The notes under the pieces are model-generated. The model was not told the origin of the DNA. It did not search any database and was given only the letters and a program-made list of their open reading frames with translations. 64,000 bases of DNA from the NCBI RefSeq assembly GCF_036417845.1, contig NC_089978.1, forward strand, positions 139,742,288-139,806,287. The letters are read 5' to 3'. Below are positions 50,678 to 62,322 of this stretch, one piece after another (within the stretch, counting starts at the first letter, position 1; every line of letters starts with the position of its first letter). Made by a program: the position numbers and the translations under genes. Origin of the DNA: Apteryx mantelli. Its lineage: Eukaryota; Chordata; Aves; Apterygiformes; Apterygidae.

Positions 50678-51727
50678 TGAAGCCCTAATGCATCCAGAAA
50701 ATACTGAATTACTTGTATTTGAGATGAAAATCTAAATTACAAGAAAAGCAGAAATTTGTATATCTTAACTGGAGAAGTGCATGAGTTTATTAGGACTAAA
50801 AGCATTTTTTTTAATCCAGCTAAAATTATTAACATAAATAGGCTGGAATAAGCTATGCCAGGTACAATGTAAATGGGAATTAAAGGCAGAATATTACAGA
50901 GACAGAAAGCTGGAGATACAAAGATAACTAATTCTTCAAATATATTAAAGTCAAAAAGGCTACACATTGCTTTCTTTGGTGTATTGGTTCTCATACTTGA
51001 TCTTGCATTGATGTAACTGAATGCAAACACTTAACACAGGGAAAATATTTTACAGTTGAAATCATGTCTTCAAATAGACAGGTTCTGCACAAAAGCATGA
51101 CTGCACGTAAACTGGAGTTAAAACCAAAGAGTTCTGCAAAAGAACAAAGTCCCTCGTATGTATTTTTGACTTTATCTGCAGTGGCTAATTGCCTCACTGT
51201 TTTCTGTAAGTGTGCAAAATGGTGCATGCAATACCACATCAGCTATCAGATTAAGAGCAGCAGGAAAGTGCCACTTTATTGCATATATCTAGTCATGGTT
51301 ATTTTGTACAGGGCATGTACCAACATGTCATAAAAGTCTTTGTCAAAAGTGACTGTTCTACTTTGAGTAGGAGGAATGGTTAAAAAAAATGGTGAGTTCA
51401 GGTGCCTTACTGGGACACTTGTTCAGAAAAGAGGTGACCTTTGTGAAATTGAAGTTCATCAACTTGATACTAAAGTTGGGGGAAATAATCACGGTGGCTT
51501 CCGAAAACTTTACTTAACTCAAGTGGATTTTCTGATGCTGTCACAGACTAACATTATGCTGAGAGTGAGTTAAATTCAGGTACCAAGAAACACTGTTCCT
51601 ATTTAAAAAACAGCAGACTTCTACTGTCAAGTAGTTAAACTGTCCTAAATAGAAATTAGACTGTGGAGATCAAAACTATCAAGATATCAAGAGGACACTC
51701 AAATGGAAAATTCTCCTTGACTATATT

Positions 51728-51950
51728 GTGCTTTGCACTTAGCACCTTCTCAGGAGCTTGAAGCTCTTAGTATACTAATACTACTGAATTTAGCCTCACA
51801 TCATCTGGTGAGGTAGGTAAGTTTACCCTCCATTTCACAGATGGGAAAACTGAGGCAGAGTTCTGAAGCGACTTGCCCAAGGTCCTAAAACTTGTCAGTG
51901 GCAAAACCAGGAACAGATTTTTCAGAAGTCCAGATCCCAGACTTCTGTAT
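51728..51950 (-). mobile_element. MIR-type SINE (ancient tRNA-derived CORE-SINE)
   Basis: On the plus strand the segment tgaggtaggtaagt, then cacagatgggaaaactgagg, then gacttgcccaaggtcc and gtggcaaaaccaggaa follow in the order and spacing of the MIR element read in reverse. Flanking parts (tttgcacttagcaccttctc on one side, cagatcccagacttctg on the other) also fit its two ends loosely. MIR copies are very old and few are this readable in birds. The assignment is by memory of the consensus, not by alignment software. Confidence 0.75.
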
Positions 51951-52202
51951 GATTAAAGTCCCTCCCTACTAACACAAAGCAAGCAATGCATGCAACCTTT
52001 TTCCTCCTGCTGCTGTAATCATGATGACACAAAGGAAGTGAATGATTTTTCTTGATTGAATTCCCGCATTCTTTGGCAAAAGCACCTGGTTCTGTCAAGT
52101 GCTGTATTATGCTCTTTGCAAAGGTGTTTCTTCTGAGGCACAATAGAAAAAGGTGGTTTCTCCATGGCAGGGAGACTGTACAGGTCCAAACAAAGTAGAG
52201 TC

Positions 52203-52357
52203 TTATTTATTGCAGAAGACCTGCTGCTTAGCATTCTTCACACGTTCTTCCTCCTTCAGGTTCTTTTGCCGTGCATGTTTGCTGGAGATCAGCTCCACAT
52301 GTTCTGAGGGGAACCAGCCTCTCTCCCTGTCAGAAAGCTTCACTCCTTCCATCCATC
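52203..52357 (-). CDS. ARHGEF5: ARHGEF5 last exon: end of SH3 domain and stop
   Basis: The acceptor is cacacccacag. It encodes [20 protein letters not shown], then [20 protein letters not shown] and a short tail ending VFCNK. The tryptophan, GWFP and the following valine are SH3 ligand-pocket positions. The bases before TAA read aataaa, so a polyadenylation hexamer overlaps the last codons by chance or design. Confidence 0.93.
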
Positions 52358-55300
52358 CTGTGGGTGTGGGAACAAGTGCAACAGGATGAAAAATAATCAG
52401 AGAATTTTCCCTTTCTCTTCCCAACAAGCCCCTTCTAAACAAGAAGTCTAGAGCAAGGCCCTAAGATCATAGAGATTCCCTTCCAGCTTCCAAATAAAAT
52501 AGCTTGAAGATTAAAAAGTCTGTTCTTCCTCCCAACCCAAGAATCAGGCACGAGACTCTTTCTGAAGTCTGATTGTGTTATCAAAGCTTTGCACTACCAA
52601 AGTAACTCCCTACCCCTAATTTAAGATAGCTATGTTCATTCTGCTCACCATCAGTGCTGCTCTGCATAATCATGATGATATCTGCTTTCTCCAAAGCCAG
52701 CTCGTCATTTTCTCGAGCCTTGTATGTCCTTATGCATTGAACTTGTGGTGCATCTAAAGGGGAAGAAAGAGATCATAATGGTGCACTAGGAAAGCAATGG
52801 TAAGCCTGTGTGCATCAGAGATAAGGAGCTACTCAGACACTGAAAAGCAAAGAACTGGAAGAGAGATCACTGGTCTTCTACCTAATATGAGGAGTAAAAA
52901 TGGGTAAAACAGGTGGCAGAACCTGGCACTGAGAGAAAGCCTGTGAGTAACTTATTTCTTTATGAAAAGGCAAATGTTCCACCTTGGAGTCACTCTTGGA
53001 TGTTCCACCTTGCAGTGACTCCAGCTCTTCTCAGCCAGCCCACCCGCATTGGTACGATGGCCAAGCAGTCTCACCAGGGCATTCCAGGAGGTCCAGTTCC
53101 CCTCGCGGAGGAGCTAAAGCAGAGATCCACCGCAGCTTCTCACTTCTGGAAAACATCACCATGTAGATGTCAGAAGTCAACATGAGAGATAGCAGCCTGA
53201 TGATGGGTGTGCATGTATGCGTGTGCATGCTTGCTTGCAGAAGGGATCAGGGAGGGGGCCTCAGCTGAAGCAGGGGAAGTGGAAATGGAAAAAGGGAATG
53301 GGAAAAGACAGAAAACTCCTGTTTTTGGAGGCTAAAGGTATGATATAATGTGGTAGTGTAGTGTGAGCAGCCACAATGAGAGAAGAGCAAGGTGGTTCAT
53401 TAAAGGGCTCACTACAGCAGGCTGGAGGATGAGCTTTGAGTCCTCTACTCAGCAGCTGCATTTGATATTCAGCATTCAGGTAGTTGAGACAACACCTTCA
53501 GGCCGTAGGAGGCTGTGGGATTGGGATATACCGAGGGTAACCTTGAGCTCTTACTGTGTCTCTGTACGGAACAGAAACTCCACTCTCTTGCCCTGGTAAT
53601 TCTGAAGTAGAAAGAGACGGAAGACATTTTTGTTTGTTCCATGCAGTTTCATCTCACACTTCTCCCCACGCACATCTGAGAAAGCAGCATGGTCAAACAC
53701 AACAAAACGTCCACCCCTGCAGGTAAAGAGGAAGTACAAAACCAGCTGTTAGTTTTAAGGTGATAAGGGTTAAGAAATGAGTCCATGTAATTTCCTGATG
53801 TCAGGAAAGCAAGAAGCTTTTAAAGAATCCTCATCTGCTTCAGACATCTTAAGCTTTGTTCTTGCTGGAAATCCTATTAGAAATCCAGAGAAAAGAGAGG
53901 GGATTTTTCTTTAGTCTTAATGAAAAGGGTAGAAATACTAAGCTCTGTCTTGTCAGAATTTTGATAGCTTATAGTTAAAAAAAAAAAAAAGTATTGTTTC
54001 AGTCTTGTGACATACCAGTGATTTGCACATTCACTGGTCCTTATACTGTCTTTAAGGAAGAAATTATTTACCACTAAGTAAAATTAGAATAAATTCTTAT
54101 CATTACATTCTTTCACATTATAGAGATGGATAGACAGAAAGAAAGTGTTGCACTGGGGACCAGAAGGTATGTTGTTATATTATCATATGCGGTAATTAAG
54201 AGTAGAGAGTAGCAGGTTCCACATACTTTCATAATACTCATGTAATGTAGGATTAGGAGAGTGACTTGGCAAATGCTGCCACTTGCTGGCAGGCAGAGGG
54301 AAAGGACTTTCACCAAAGCACAGGTCCAGATTTTTAGAAGGAGTAGCAAAAATTGTGTTGGAGCACTCACTCCTTTGGCCGGGACAGGAGCAGGCAGTCA
54401 TTGAAGAGATGTAGGTAGATGGGGCGGGTGGTGACTTTCCATTTTGGACTCAGGGTGTTGAAGTCCAATGCTGTCAACTCACCACACTTCACAAGTCGCC
54501 TTGACTGTGAGATGAGTGGGAATATCTGCAAAACAAAAATGAACATTTATGTCAAGAGTGCACAAGGAAACCAGCATCCATACATTTTGGATTTGCATTT
54601 GCACCTTTCACTAGTGTAGTGCTTTTATCTCTCCAGCTGGACGGCAGCAAGTCATGGAAGGAGCCTTCAGCTTAAAGCTGGCACAAGTGATTGGACAAGG
54701 AAAGTGTTGATGAGGAGCTGACCTGTGTATGATACCCTGGCTTCTCAGTTCTGTATATGCTTGAGAAGGAGAACAGAAGGGAGGACACTTGACGTTGCAA
54801 GGGAAGAGATAAAAGACATTTGGCTATGGTAATCTGGAGCAAGGCCCAGGGAATGGACAAGCTCACCTTGCACTCAAATTCAATTTTCTGGCTGAGGTAG
54901 ATCAGCTCTTCAGTGCTCTTCATGCGCTGGACATTTTCATTGCAATCCTTGATGAGCTGCAGAGGAAAGGGAACAATCAGTGAGGTGGGAGCAGAACTGC
55001 TTGGTGGAATCAGTCGGGGGGACCCTGAAAAGTCAGCACAAGTGACACAATCCCTTGGGCATCGTCCATCTGCACAAAAGTATTTTTTGCAAGAGCGCAT
55101 ACTAGGCTTCTCCACATCCACAAAGATTGTCCTTCTTTCTTAAGGACTATGTTCTTCAGATGAAGTCTCTGTAAAAAGTATCGTTTTAACTTTGGGATAC
55201 TAGGGAAGGATAGTAGAGACTTCTCCTTTCAGGTGAGGGAGGTTGAATTGCTGGTCATTCGGAAGCGGCTTTTACTATAGGCTGCACTGTAAACATACAG

Positions 55301-58300
55301 AAGGCTGATCAGATAATCATTAGCCCCCAGTTTTCCACAATCCAGTTTACGTAGTACCTCTGCAATGAAGCAAAGGTACTTCAGTCTTTAAGTTGCCTAA
55401 GTAGCTGACTGAGGTGATATAGGACAGCTGCATAACAGTATCTGAGTACATGATATGCATACCCAAAAGGGAGGAAAGAAAACAAAACAAATCCTAGAGA
55501 TATGGCTGTCTTGAACACAGCTGGAGCCTGTGGAGGATTCAATGTATGACATCTTACCCACCTGTCTCAGACTGCAATGTTATGCGAGCTGTGCAGCAGG
55601 CAGATGCAGTTGTAGGAGTTTTAAGGAAGTATGCATCATGTTAAACTGCTCTGTAGGTTTGCAGTGGAGAATAGGGGAGGGATTGTAAGAAAGGGAGTAA
55701 CACTCCAAGAAGGTCAAATGATAGCTAGATGGAACATGAGCTAGCTGGGAACAAGTTTCCTTTATGCTGCTGTACTAATTCCAGATAACAAGTTGCGTCT
55801 TGACAATTTTGAATCTTGTCTCCTTAATAAATAGATTAGGGGAAGGGATGCAATGGACAGAATGGTGTCTTGCCATGCCCCCCCCCCCCTTTTTAAAAAA
55901 AGCAAGATTTTTTTTGGGGGGTAGGGAGTGATAGCTAATTAAAAACAAAGGTAAGGACCACGAAGGGGGAACAGTGATTAGGAGACTGAAGAGAGTCAGC
56001 AAGTCCTGAAAAAAGTAGTTTGGTATCAATGGTCCAACATTCAGTTGCATCCCAGCTGGCTCCTTCTTTAGTGTTCTCTGCTCAAACCTACCAGTGCACA
56101 TGCAGGAGAATCACATGAACACACTAATTTGTTACTGGTGAGGATCAACAACAAAAACCCTGACAATGGTGAGGATCAATGACACAGACAGTCACACTTA
56201 GCTGCCCTGCAACTGGGTGTTGGACAGTGCATGGCTATGGAGAATGGATTGATGGCCTTACCTTTTCAAGTGCATCATAAGCTTGTGTTGCTTGCACTTC
56301 CTCCTCAGATCCAGGCCGGGTTCTCTTCAGAATATTCTGCAGGAGAATGCATACGTTTTTCATAATGCAGACAGGAAAAGCTAGATGCATGTCTCTGGGA
56401 GGGGGAGGAGAGACAAAGAGACACCAAGGTGCCAGCCTAAAGGAAGGCTAAAGCAGTGGTAAGTGATGAGATATGGGGATAACAAGACCAAAATCTAAGA
56501 GATGCAGAATGTAGCTGACAAGCTGCATTGAACAGGGCATCCCTGAAAATTCTCATAGACTTAACTGTCATGTACAACAAGTTACATGGCATGGGGAAGC
56601 AACCACTAATCCAAGCATGAAACAGACTTAAGTGCAGAACTGTTCTTTGCTTGATACTCCTTTTCCTCTGTTCCAAAAAGGGCATGAATAATCAAAAAGA
56701 AGAATTTCACAGAAAGAGCTCAAAACTGATTTTTGGGGGTCTTGCTGGTTGCTTGTCTGGAAGGCTCCTGTTAATCAATATTGCAGGCAAAGAGTAGAGA
56801 CAGGCTGCCTTCCAGAAGGGAAGCCAAGGAATAGTTATATTGTTTTCCTAGCAGGATGCCAAATTAGTTCAATAAAATTGAAAGCAACATGTTCTGAGAA
56901 GACTCTAAATTATTTATTGGAATACAACTGAAATAGTGTTGCAGTAGAGTCCTAGCAAGTATACAAACTGCACTGGCTCATAGGGGCTATCATATCCAAT
57001 TCATGGTGCTACTCTAACACACAGCAGACATTTCTACGCTGCCAAATGGGTTTGTTTTTGCAAAGGCATATTAACAACGTAACAGTGGAGTGGCTTTAGA
57101 GCATCTAGCCAAATGTATCACAGATGCAATGCTAAGGCCTATATGCAGTCTCTCCTCACAGTGCTTGGAGCTTGCTCATATTTATATGGCTTTCAGACCT
57201 GAAGAAGGGTAGCTTGAGAGAAGTTGTAGGAAAGCAGAGAACCAGCAGAGTTACCTGTAGGAGGAGTTTGAGTCGAGTGATGCGCTGGAAAGGGAGGATG
57301 AGGAAGGATTTAAGTGAGAGGCGCTGGCATACTGGATCACTTTCCAGTCTCTCCAGGACTTGCTGGAACCCTGCATTTCCATTTCTGTGGGGGTGGTAAA
57401 GAGAGAAGATATCTAGGCATCAGAACAAATGATTACTCTTCCTAACACAGGAGGAAAAAAGAGTGCCAGATTTCAGTGAGTGCTGGAGTATCCAAGCCAC
57501 TGGGGTCAGGTTTTGTCCATGTGGCAGGAGATGTCAAGAAACTGAGACACTCTGAGGACAAGGGAGCATGGGTTTCTAACAGCTATAGAAGGAAGGCAGT
57601 ACAACTGCAATTATATCTTTCTTCTTTGGGGCAGAAAAAAGGCCAGAAGTAACATCCGTGTTGCACTTCCCCCTACCAAAAGGGCACCTTTCACAGAGAC
57701 AGTGGTGGTTGGTGTTCTTTCCTTACACTGAGTGGTCCAGCCCCAGCAGCTTTATCTAGGGTTTAGAAACAGCTGCCTCCCCTCTCTTGACAAGGTCAGC
57801 AGCAGAACCAACCCTGCTGTGCTTATGAATGAGCAGAAGGTTGCTACTTCTGGGAAGAGCTGCCTTCCCCCCAAGTTATAGTAGATACAAGGCTAATGGT
57901 ATGTGAGTAGCATCTACTACCAGAATAGCCAATCCCATCTCCTTGAAGATATGGGGAGGAAGGTTGCAGGCCCAGTAGAAGTGCCTCACAAGCAGCTATC
58001 GGGCCCACATTGCCCTAGACAGTATCCTGGAGGTCCTTTCCGTGTGGAACTGAGCCTTGCCTGAGGGGAATCAGTTGTAAGACAAGGTCTCTGCCAGTCA
58101 GCAGCACCCAGAGACAGTGTTTGAATGGCCTATTGTGAACAGTGTCCTGGAACAGATTTTCTGGAATCAATATAGCTTCATTGGAATTGCGTTGTTATGG
58201 AGGGAAGCAGTGCAGAAGTATTCAAAAAACCTTGTTCAGGACTGGGCCCATGCCTGAGCAAGGCTTGATTGTGCCACTGGGCATGGAAGAGGAGAGCAAG

Positions 58301-61300
58301 AGATCATCCATCATCTAAAGCAAGAAAGACCAAATGTGTTCTCTGGTGCTAGGATTTTCAATCCATTTTAAAGGTTCCTGGATGGCCAGTTTAAGCATGC
58401 TGGCAAGATGCCCACTTTTCATAATTTTCTTTTTCACGTTCTTAGTAGTCTGAAGAACACAGATTAAAAACCACTGTCCAGGAGAGTCATCTTTGTCTTC
58501 TTAAGGAGGGGGAAGACGGACGGATGGGGGGGAAGACGGAACGGACGGACCGGACCGGAGGAGGGGGGGAGGAAGACAGGATGGACGGACCGACGGGGGG
58601 GGGGGGAGGGGGGGAGGAAGACAGACGGACGGACCGGGGGGGGGGGAGGGGAGGAAGACGGACGGATGGACGGGGGGGGGGGAAGACGGACGGACCGGGG
58701 GGGGGGGGGAAGACGGAGAAGCTCGCAGATGATCAAGTTATTTATTAATCATTCCCTTTTTCATAGTATCAGAAAGGAGCCTGCAGCAGTTCTGTCCTGC
58801 TGTCCCAAACGCTATCGCATTGAAAGAGGTTTCTGCCTGCTCTCCTGGGAGCGGATTATGAGTGCCAGCAAACAGCCTAGACCTGCTGTGTTTCCCCTCA
58901 CCTGAAAGAACGCACATCAGAAGTGCAGCAAGGAGGACAGGGAGAAGGGACAAGGGGCAAACAAACGAGAAAACTTACAGTAACCGCTGGAAGGTTTGCT
59001 CCTGGTACGTCTGGTTTGTTACGTATGGTAGATATACCCTCCGGAACTCGGGGGCGTGTTTCAGAGCCACATCGCACACATGGAAGGTGAACATGTCCTC
59101 CTCAAATTTCTCCTCCAAGTCAAAGAGGAAACTGCAGCACATTTGTGTTGCCGTAAAAGGAGAGGGAAATACAGAGCATGGTGGTCAGTGTTATTTAGCA
59201 AAGTCTACAATCCTGACAAACTGCACATAAGCACAAGATACCTCTTTACTTTTAAAGAGAACGCAATGCCTGTAGGATGACAATTTGGGATTAGATATGG
59301 ACTTATGCTCAGCAAGGAAGAAGCAGAGACAAAATGGATTATTGTTCTTGTGAAGTCATATTTGCTACTTTTCCAGGCATGGTCAGCAAACAATTGAAAG
59401 TTAGACACCACCATAATAATCCCACCAGTAGAAATGGAAAATGTAGCAGTAAACCTTAGGATGGTATGTAGCCAAGTCTCATGGAAGGAAAGCAGAACAG
59501 AACCCTACAACATACAAGATTCTTTGCATATGGGCTCATGTCTAAATTTTATGACTTATGCTCAATTGATTCACATTAGGTTCTGTCAAATGATGGCTGT
59601 AATTCCCCCCCTCCTTTTATTATTATTATTTTTTAAATGAAGCAGAGGAGGTCAGCAGCTGTTTCTGCTGCAGCTGCTTCTTCTGCCTTGTATTTGGCAG
59701 GAGATGCATTTGGTTTTAGGCTGAGGACTAGTTAGTCAGGTCTGGTTGTAGTTAGGGTCAATAGCGCTTGGCAACAGTAGCATTTTGAATATTTTCATCT
59801 CCTGCAAAGATCTCCTTGCACAATTGCATCATATTTTCTGAGGCTTAACACCAAGATCTGCATTGCCCTGTCACCTGAAAAGGTGAAACAGTTTCTTTGA
59901 GGGCAGTATTGGTAACCCATCACAAAGTGCTATATGTGCACATCTATCTCAATGCTCAGTGAACATGGAGAACAAGAGTGAGATGGAAATGATAGGTTAG
60001 TAGTTTCCAGTCCAGGCTGCATCTGTGCTTCAGAGAGGGGTGTTAGTCCTGGAGGTAAAAGAAAAAAAAAAGAAAGAAAAAAAAAGATTGCATCTCACCT
60101 GGCACTGACATCGCGTACATCCTGAAGACGTGAGAAAAGCCACTGACGCTCCTGATTAGAGAGCATTGCCTGGAGCTCTGATGATCGCTGAAAGTGATCC
60201 ACTGCCACATTTAAACTGCGCAGGTATGAAGCCTCAGACATTATCAACTCAAATTTGGCCTTAAGAGGAAAAGAAAGGAAAGAGCACAGCATTAGCAGAC
60301 TAGGCAAGTCTGTGAGGAATCTGACTTGGATGAGATTGAGGGGCAAAACAAGAAGACTTGCTGATACATGACGTAAGTAGCATGTAGCACATTATATGCA
60401 ACACAGAAAGCCAAGCTCCTCCTAACTGGACAACATGAATAAATAGGAGTTTTAATTACAGGAAAAAGAGGCTTTAGGAATGAAGGACAAGCATACTGTT
60501 ACATAAAAACTTTCTTTTGAAAGGCAAACTTGTGGTGTAATTTGAAAGAAAAATACTTGCTATCATTTTACTTTATACTCCCCCTTCAACTCTACTTTCA
60601 TTAGGTTCTCTGTTTTACCTGCTCCCATGAATTTTCCAGCATCCACATAGCCCTCATCCTTTTCCTCATTTGTCACATTTTCCATGCTGTCATTTTTCTT
60701 CTCTTTCCCTGGGTCTTCACCTGCTTTTCAATTCCTCCCATATTCCTTCCACTTCCCAGTTTCTCTACGTGCCATTTTGTTGAACACATGCCTTACTGTT
60801 CCCTCTCAGCATTGCAGTTCACACAGGCAAATTCTGTAAACTCACACTCTGTCACATGGTTTCATATATGCATTTCTCATAAGCAGGAGAACACTGGGAG
60901 TCTTCTTTAATAGTCTCTCTTACAGTGACCATGCTTAAAATTCCTTGTTGTTATCTCATAAGAGTTCTGATTTCCCCTTTTTTTTTTCCCCATGAAGTTA
61001 CTGATATGTCCCACAGTCCTTACTCCAGTACTCCTTCCTCTACAATGGTGAACTTCAGCACTGTACTACTTCATAACCATTGGTATCAAGTCCCCATATC
61101 TTTTACATGGCTAGCTATAGTGACCTCTGCATTCAGCCATCCACATTCCCACATCACACATTTTTGCTCTCCACTTCAACCATACTTCTGGGTCCTTTTT
61201 CTTGAATGGGAACCACTCATAAGGTAGATACCTTATCACATCTACCCATTACCTCTTGCAGTTTCTGCTCATCACGGGACATGTTGAGTAGCATTCTGCT

Positions 61301-62322
61301 GCCCCGTATCATGGGGATATCCTGCCAAAGGGATGCATTAGATGAGACTGACAGACGTTGCAAATATGAGTCCTGAGGAGAGAGCACTTTCCTCCGTAGC
61401 CTTGGGGAGCTTGGGAAACTTGACTCTATGTCTTCTGAGAAAGAATCCACTCTCTTCTGGTTCTGAATGGCCTTGTTCAGAACCACATCACTGTACTCCT
61501 GATACAGCAACCTTGCTGTGAAGAGAGGCATATATGTTTATTCTTTCCATAGCAGCTACTACTTCAATCTTCCTATCTGGAGAGAACTCTGTAACTCACT
61601 GTTTAGGATAACAGAATGCATTAGACCATATGCACCTGCTATGAGCAGAGCTCACCAGCACTGAGTGCATTGCAGGATTCCAGTTTCCTTGCCCCCACTA
61701 AACACCCTCTCTTACACTCCCTGCTTGCTACTGTGTGGCAAGAGCCTCTGGATCCCCTCTGCTCTGTGCTTACTGCAAGGGTGGGAGATGATGGAGGATA
61801 GGGGTCTGCCACAGCACCTTGGGCAGAAGGTACTCACAGGAGTTGATCAGTTTGGAGTGCCGGCGTTTGAAGTTCTCCCTTGCATCTGCAGGTTTCTTTT
61901 CTCTGTCAGAGAGCAAGGATTTGAAAACAAAGAGTGAATGAAGAGCTGACTTATCCAAATCTTAGTAACAGACCTCACACCATAGGAATTTCTCTTTCCA
62001 ACAAGCTCAAGCTCCATATGCTTTACTTCCATTACAAAAGACAAACTTTGGCTTGATGGAGACACTGTACTAAAGGGACATACATACTTCTGCTGCAGTG
62101 GGGTCCCTTCCCAGAAGGTATGGACACAACCATAAGTCATTTTATTATAGCTTTCTACTGCTTATCATCTTCTTTGGTTTCTAAGGAACAATGGAGACTT
62201 TCAGGTGTCTGTGCTATACAAGGCTGGGGGTAAGAGCAAAGGGGACCATGAGACTCACCGCATTATAACTGTTTCTGAACTTGCCTTGGGTGCTTCTTCC
62301 TCTGAAGGGACAGGAGAGATTT
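52203..62322 (-). CDS. ARHGEF5: ARHGEF5 (Rho guanine nucleotide exchange factor 5), last thirteen coding exons
   Basis: This Dbl-family exchange factor loads GTP onto Rho GTPases (RhoA-type in mammals) and acts downstream of Src-family kinases at the cell cortex. Thirteen exons join in phase (1649 bases) to 548 residues plus TAA. In order they give a basic linker with [11 protein letters not shown], a serine-rich stretch, the DH domain (about residues 131-310, with [20 protein letters not shown]), the PH domain (about 340-455) and a C-terminal SH3 domain (about 466-525, with [20 protein letters not shown]). Near-identity to what I recall of the human ARHGEF5 C-terminus runs throughout. The long N-terminal part, roughly two thirds of the human protein, is outside the window. 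Paralogs such as ARHGEF16, 19 and 26 share the DH-PH-SH3 order but not these details. Confidence 0.93.
52649..52753 (-). CDS. ARHGEF5: ARHGEF5 exon: first half of SH3 domain
   Basis: The exon is 105 bases, with acceptor cccctttag and donor gtgagc. It encodes [20 protein letters not shown] and [14 protein letters not shown]. The usual ALYDY motif of SH3 domains is degenerate here (IRTYKA), as I recall it also is in human ARHGEF5. Confidence 0.92.
52974..53025 (+). repeat. Imperfect 26-bp tandem duplication in an ARHGEF5 intron
   Basis: Two adjacent 26-bp copies both begin atgttccacctt and differ at a few later positions. They lie 50 bases from the 53075-53145 exon, in the intron. Confidence 0.7.
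53075..53145 (-). CDS. ARHGEF5: ARHGEF5 exon: end of PH domain
   Basis: The exon is 71 bases, with acceptor gatgttttccag and donor gtgaga. It encodes [20 protein letters not shown] plus EC. The tryptophan in LRWISAL is the invariant Trp of the final PH-domain helix. Confidence 0.93.
53555..53716 (-). CDS. ARHGEF5: ARHGEF5 exon: middle of PH domain
   Basis: The exon is 162 bases, with acceptor tttacctgcag and donor gtaaga. It encodes [20 protein letters not shown] and then a stretch ending EFLFRTETQ, which are the later PH beta strands. Confidence 0.93.
54371..54525 (-). CDS. ARHGEF5: ARHGEF5 exon: DH-PH linker and first PH strands
   Basis: The exon is 155 bases, with acceptor tttttgttttgcag and donor gtgagt. 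It encodes [20 protein letters not shown] and then [18 protein letters not shown], the typical PH start with the strand that ends in the LFNDCLLL motif. Confidence 0.94.
54867..54956 (-). CDS. ARHGEF5: ARHGEF5 exon: end of DH domain
   Basis: The exon is 90 bases (30 codons, phase 0), with acceptor cctctgcag and donor gtgagc. It encodes [20 protein letters not shown] and [10 protein letters not shown], the last long DH helix. Confidence 0.94.
56262..56336 (-). CDS. ARHGEF5: ARHGEF5 exon: DH domain helix
   Basis: The exon is 75 bases (25 codons, phase 0), with acceptor attctcctgcag and donor gtaagg. It encodes [20 protein letters not shown] then DALEK. Confidence 0.94.
57255..57384 (-). CDS. 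ARHGEF5: ARHGEF5 exon: conserved core of DH domain
   Basis: The exon is 130 bases, with acceptor cacccccacag and donor gtaact. It contains [20 protein letters not shown], the best conserved Dbl-homology block (CR3), which helps form the GTPase-binding face. Confidence 0.95.
58505..58722 (+). repeat. G-rich minisatellite in an ARHGEF5 intron
   Basis: About nine irregular repeats of a unit built from runs of G (4 to 14) followed by gaagacggacggac or close variants. The plus strand is almost free of T and holds many G runs of four or more, so it could form G-quadruplexes. It lies in the intron between the exons at 57384 and 58979. The CGGAC words make it CpG-containing. Open frames on both strands across it are a side effect of the repeat. 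Confidence 0.9.
58979..59131 (-). CDS. ARHGEF5: ARHGEF5 exon: DH domain
   Basis: The exon is 153 bases, with acceptor gtgctgcag and donor gtaagt. It encodes [20 protein letters not shown] and then [20 protein letters not shown]. The acceptor lacks a long pyrimidine tract, but reading phase and homology on both sides fix the boundary. Confidence 0.93.
60099..60259 (-). CDS. ARHGEF5: ARHGEF5 exon: start of DH domain
   Basis: The exon is 161 bases, with acceptor tttcctcttaag and donor gtgaga. It encodes [20 protein letters not shown] and continues to [18 protein letters not shown]. The ELIxSExSYxxSL pattern is the first conserved Dbl-homology helix (CR1), carrying the catalytic-face glutamate. 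Confidence 0.95.
61253..61515 (-). CDS. ARHGEF5: ARHGEF5 exon: region just before the DH domain
   Basis: The exon is 263 bases, with acceptor gcctctcttcacag and donor gtaatg. It encodes [20 protein letters not shown] and a serine-rich stretch, with [19 protein letters not shown], ending EQKLQE. The LYQEYSD tyrosines belong to the autoinhibitory, Src-target region known in this subfamily. Confidence 0.94.
61838..61902 (-). CDS. ARHGEF5: ARHGEF5 exon: basic linker
   Basis: The exon is 65 bases, with acceptor cttgctctctgacag and donor gtgagt. It encodes [20 protein letters not shown] followed by S. A second possible acceptor 17 bases further in (cctgcag) would break the phase with the preceding exon, so the outer one is chosen. 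Confidence 0.85.
62259..62322 (-). CDS. ARHGEF5: ARHGEF5 exon: most upstream exon found
   Basis: The exon is 64 bases, with acceptor gtcttatatgcag and donor gtgagt. It encodes [20 protein letters not shown]. It ends CG, which with the A of the next exon restores arginine. The sequence is not conserved enough to recognise; it is called from splice sites and phase. Confidence 0.7.

Larger units (their letters stand above)
46441..51720. other. Spacer between NOBOX and ARHGEF5, no gene recognised
   Basis: AT-rich sequence without recognisable exons. It includes a GT/AT microsatellite at 47159-47186, poly-T patches near 47800-47910, a GC-richer candidate repeat at about 48390-48800, and a run of 11 G at 50667-50677. 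Confidence 0.55.

Noticed and set aside
58464-58748. Open frames on both strands rich in Gly/Arg/Asp or Pro/Ser
   Set aside because: They are produced by the G-rich minisatellite; no stop codons arise because of the repeat composition.
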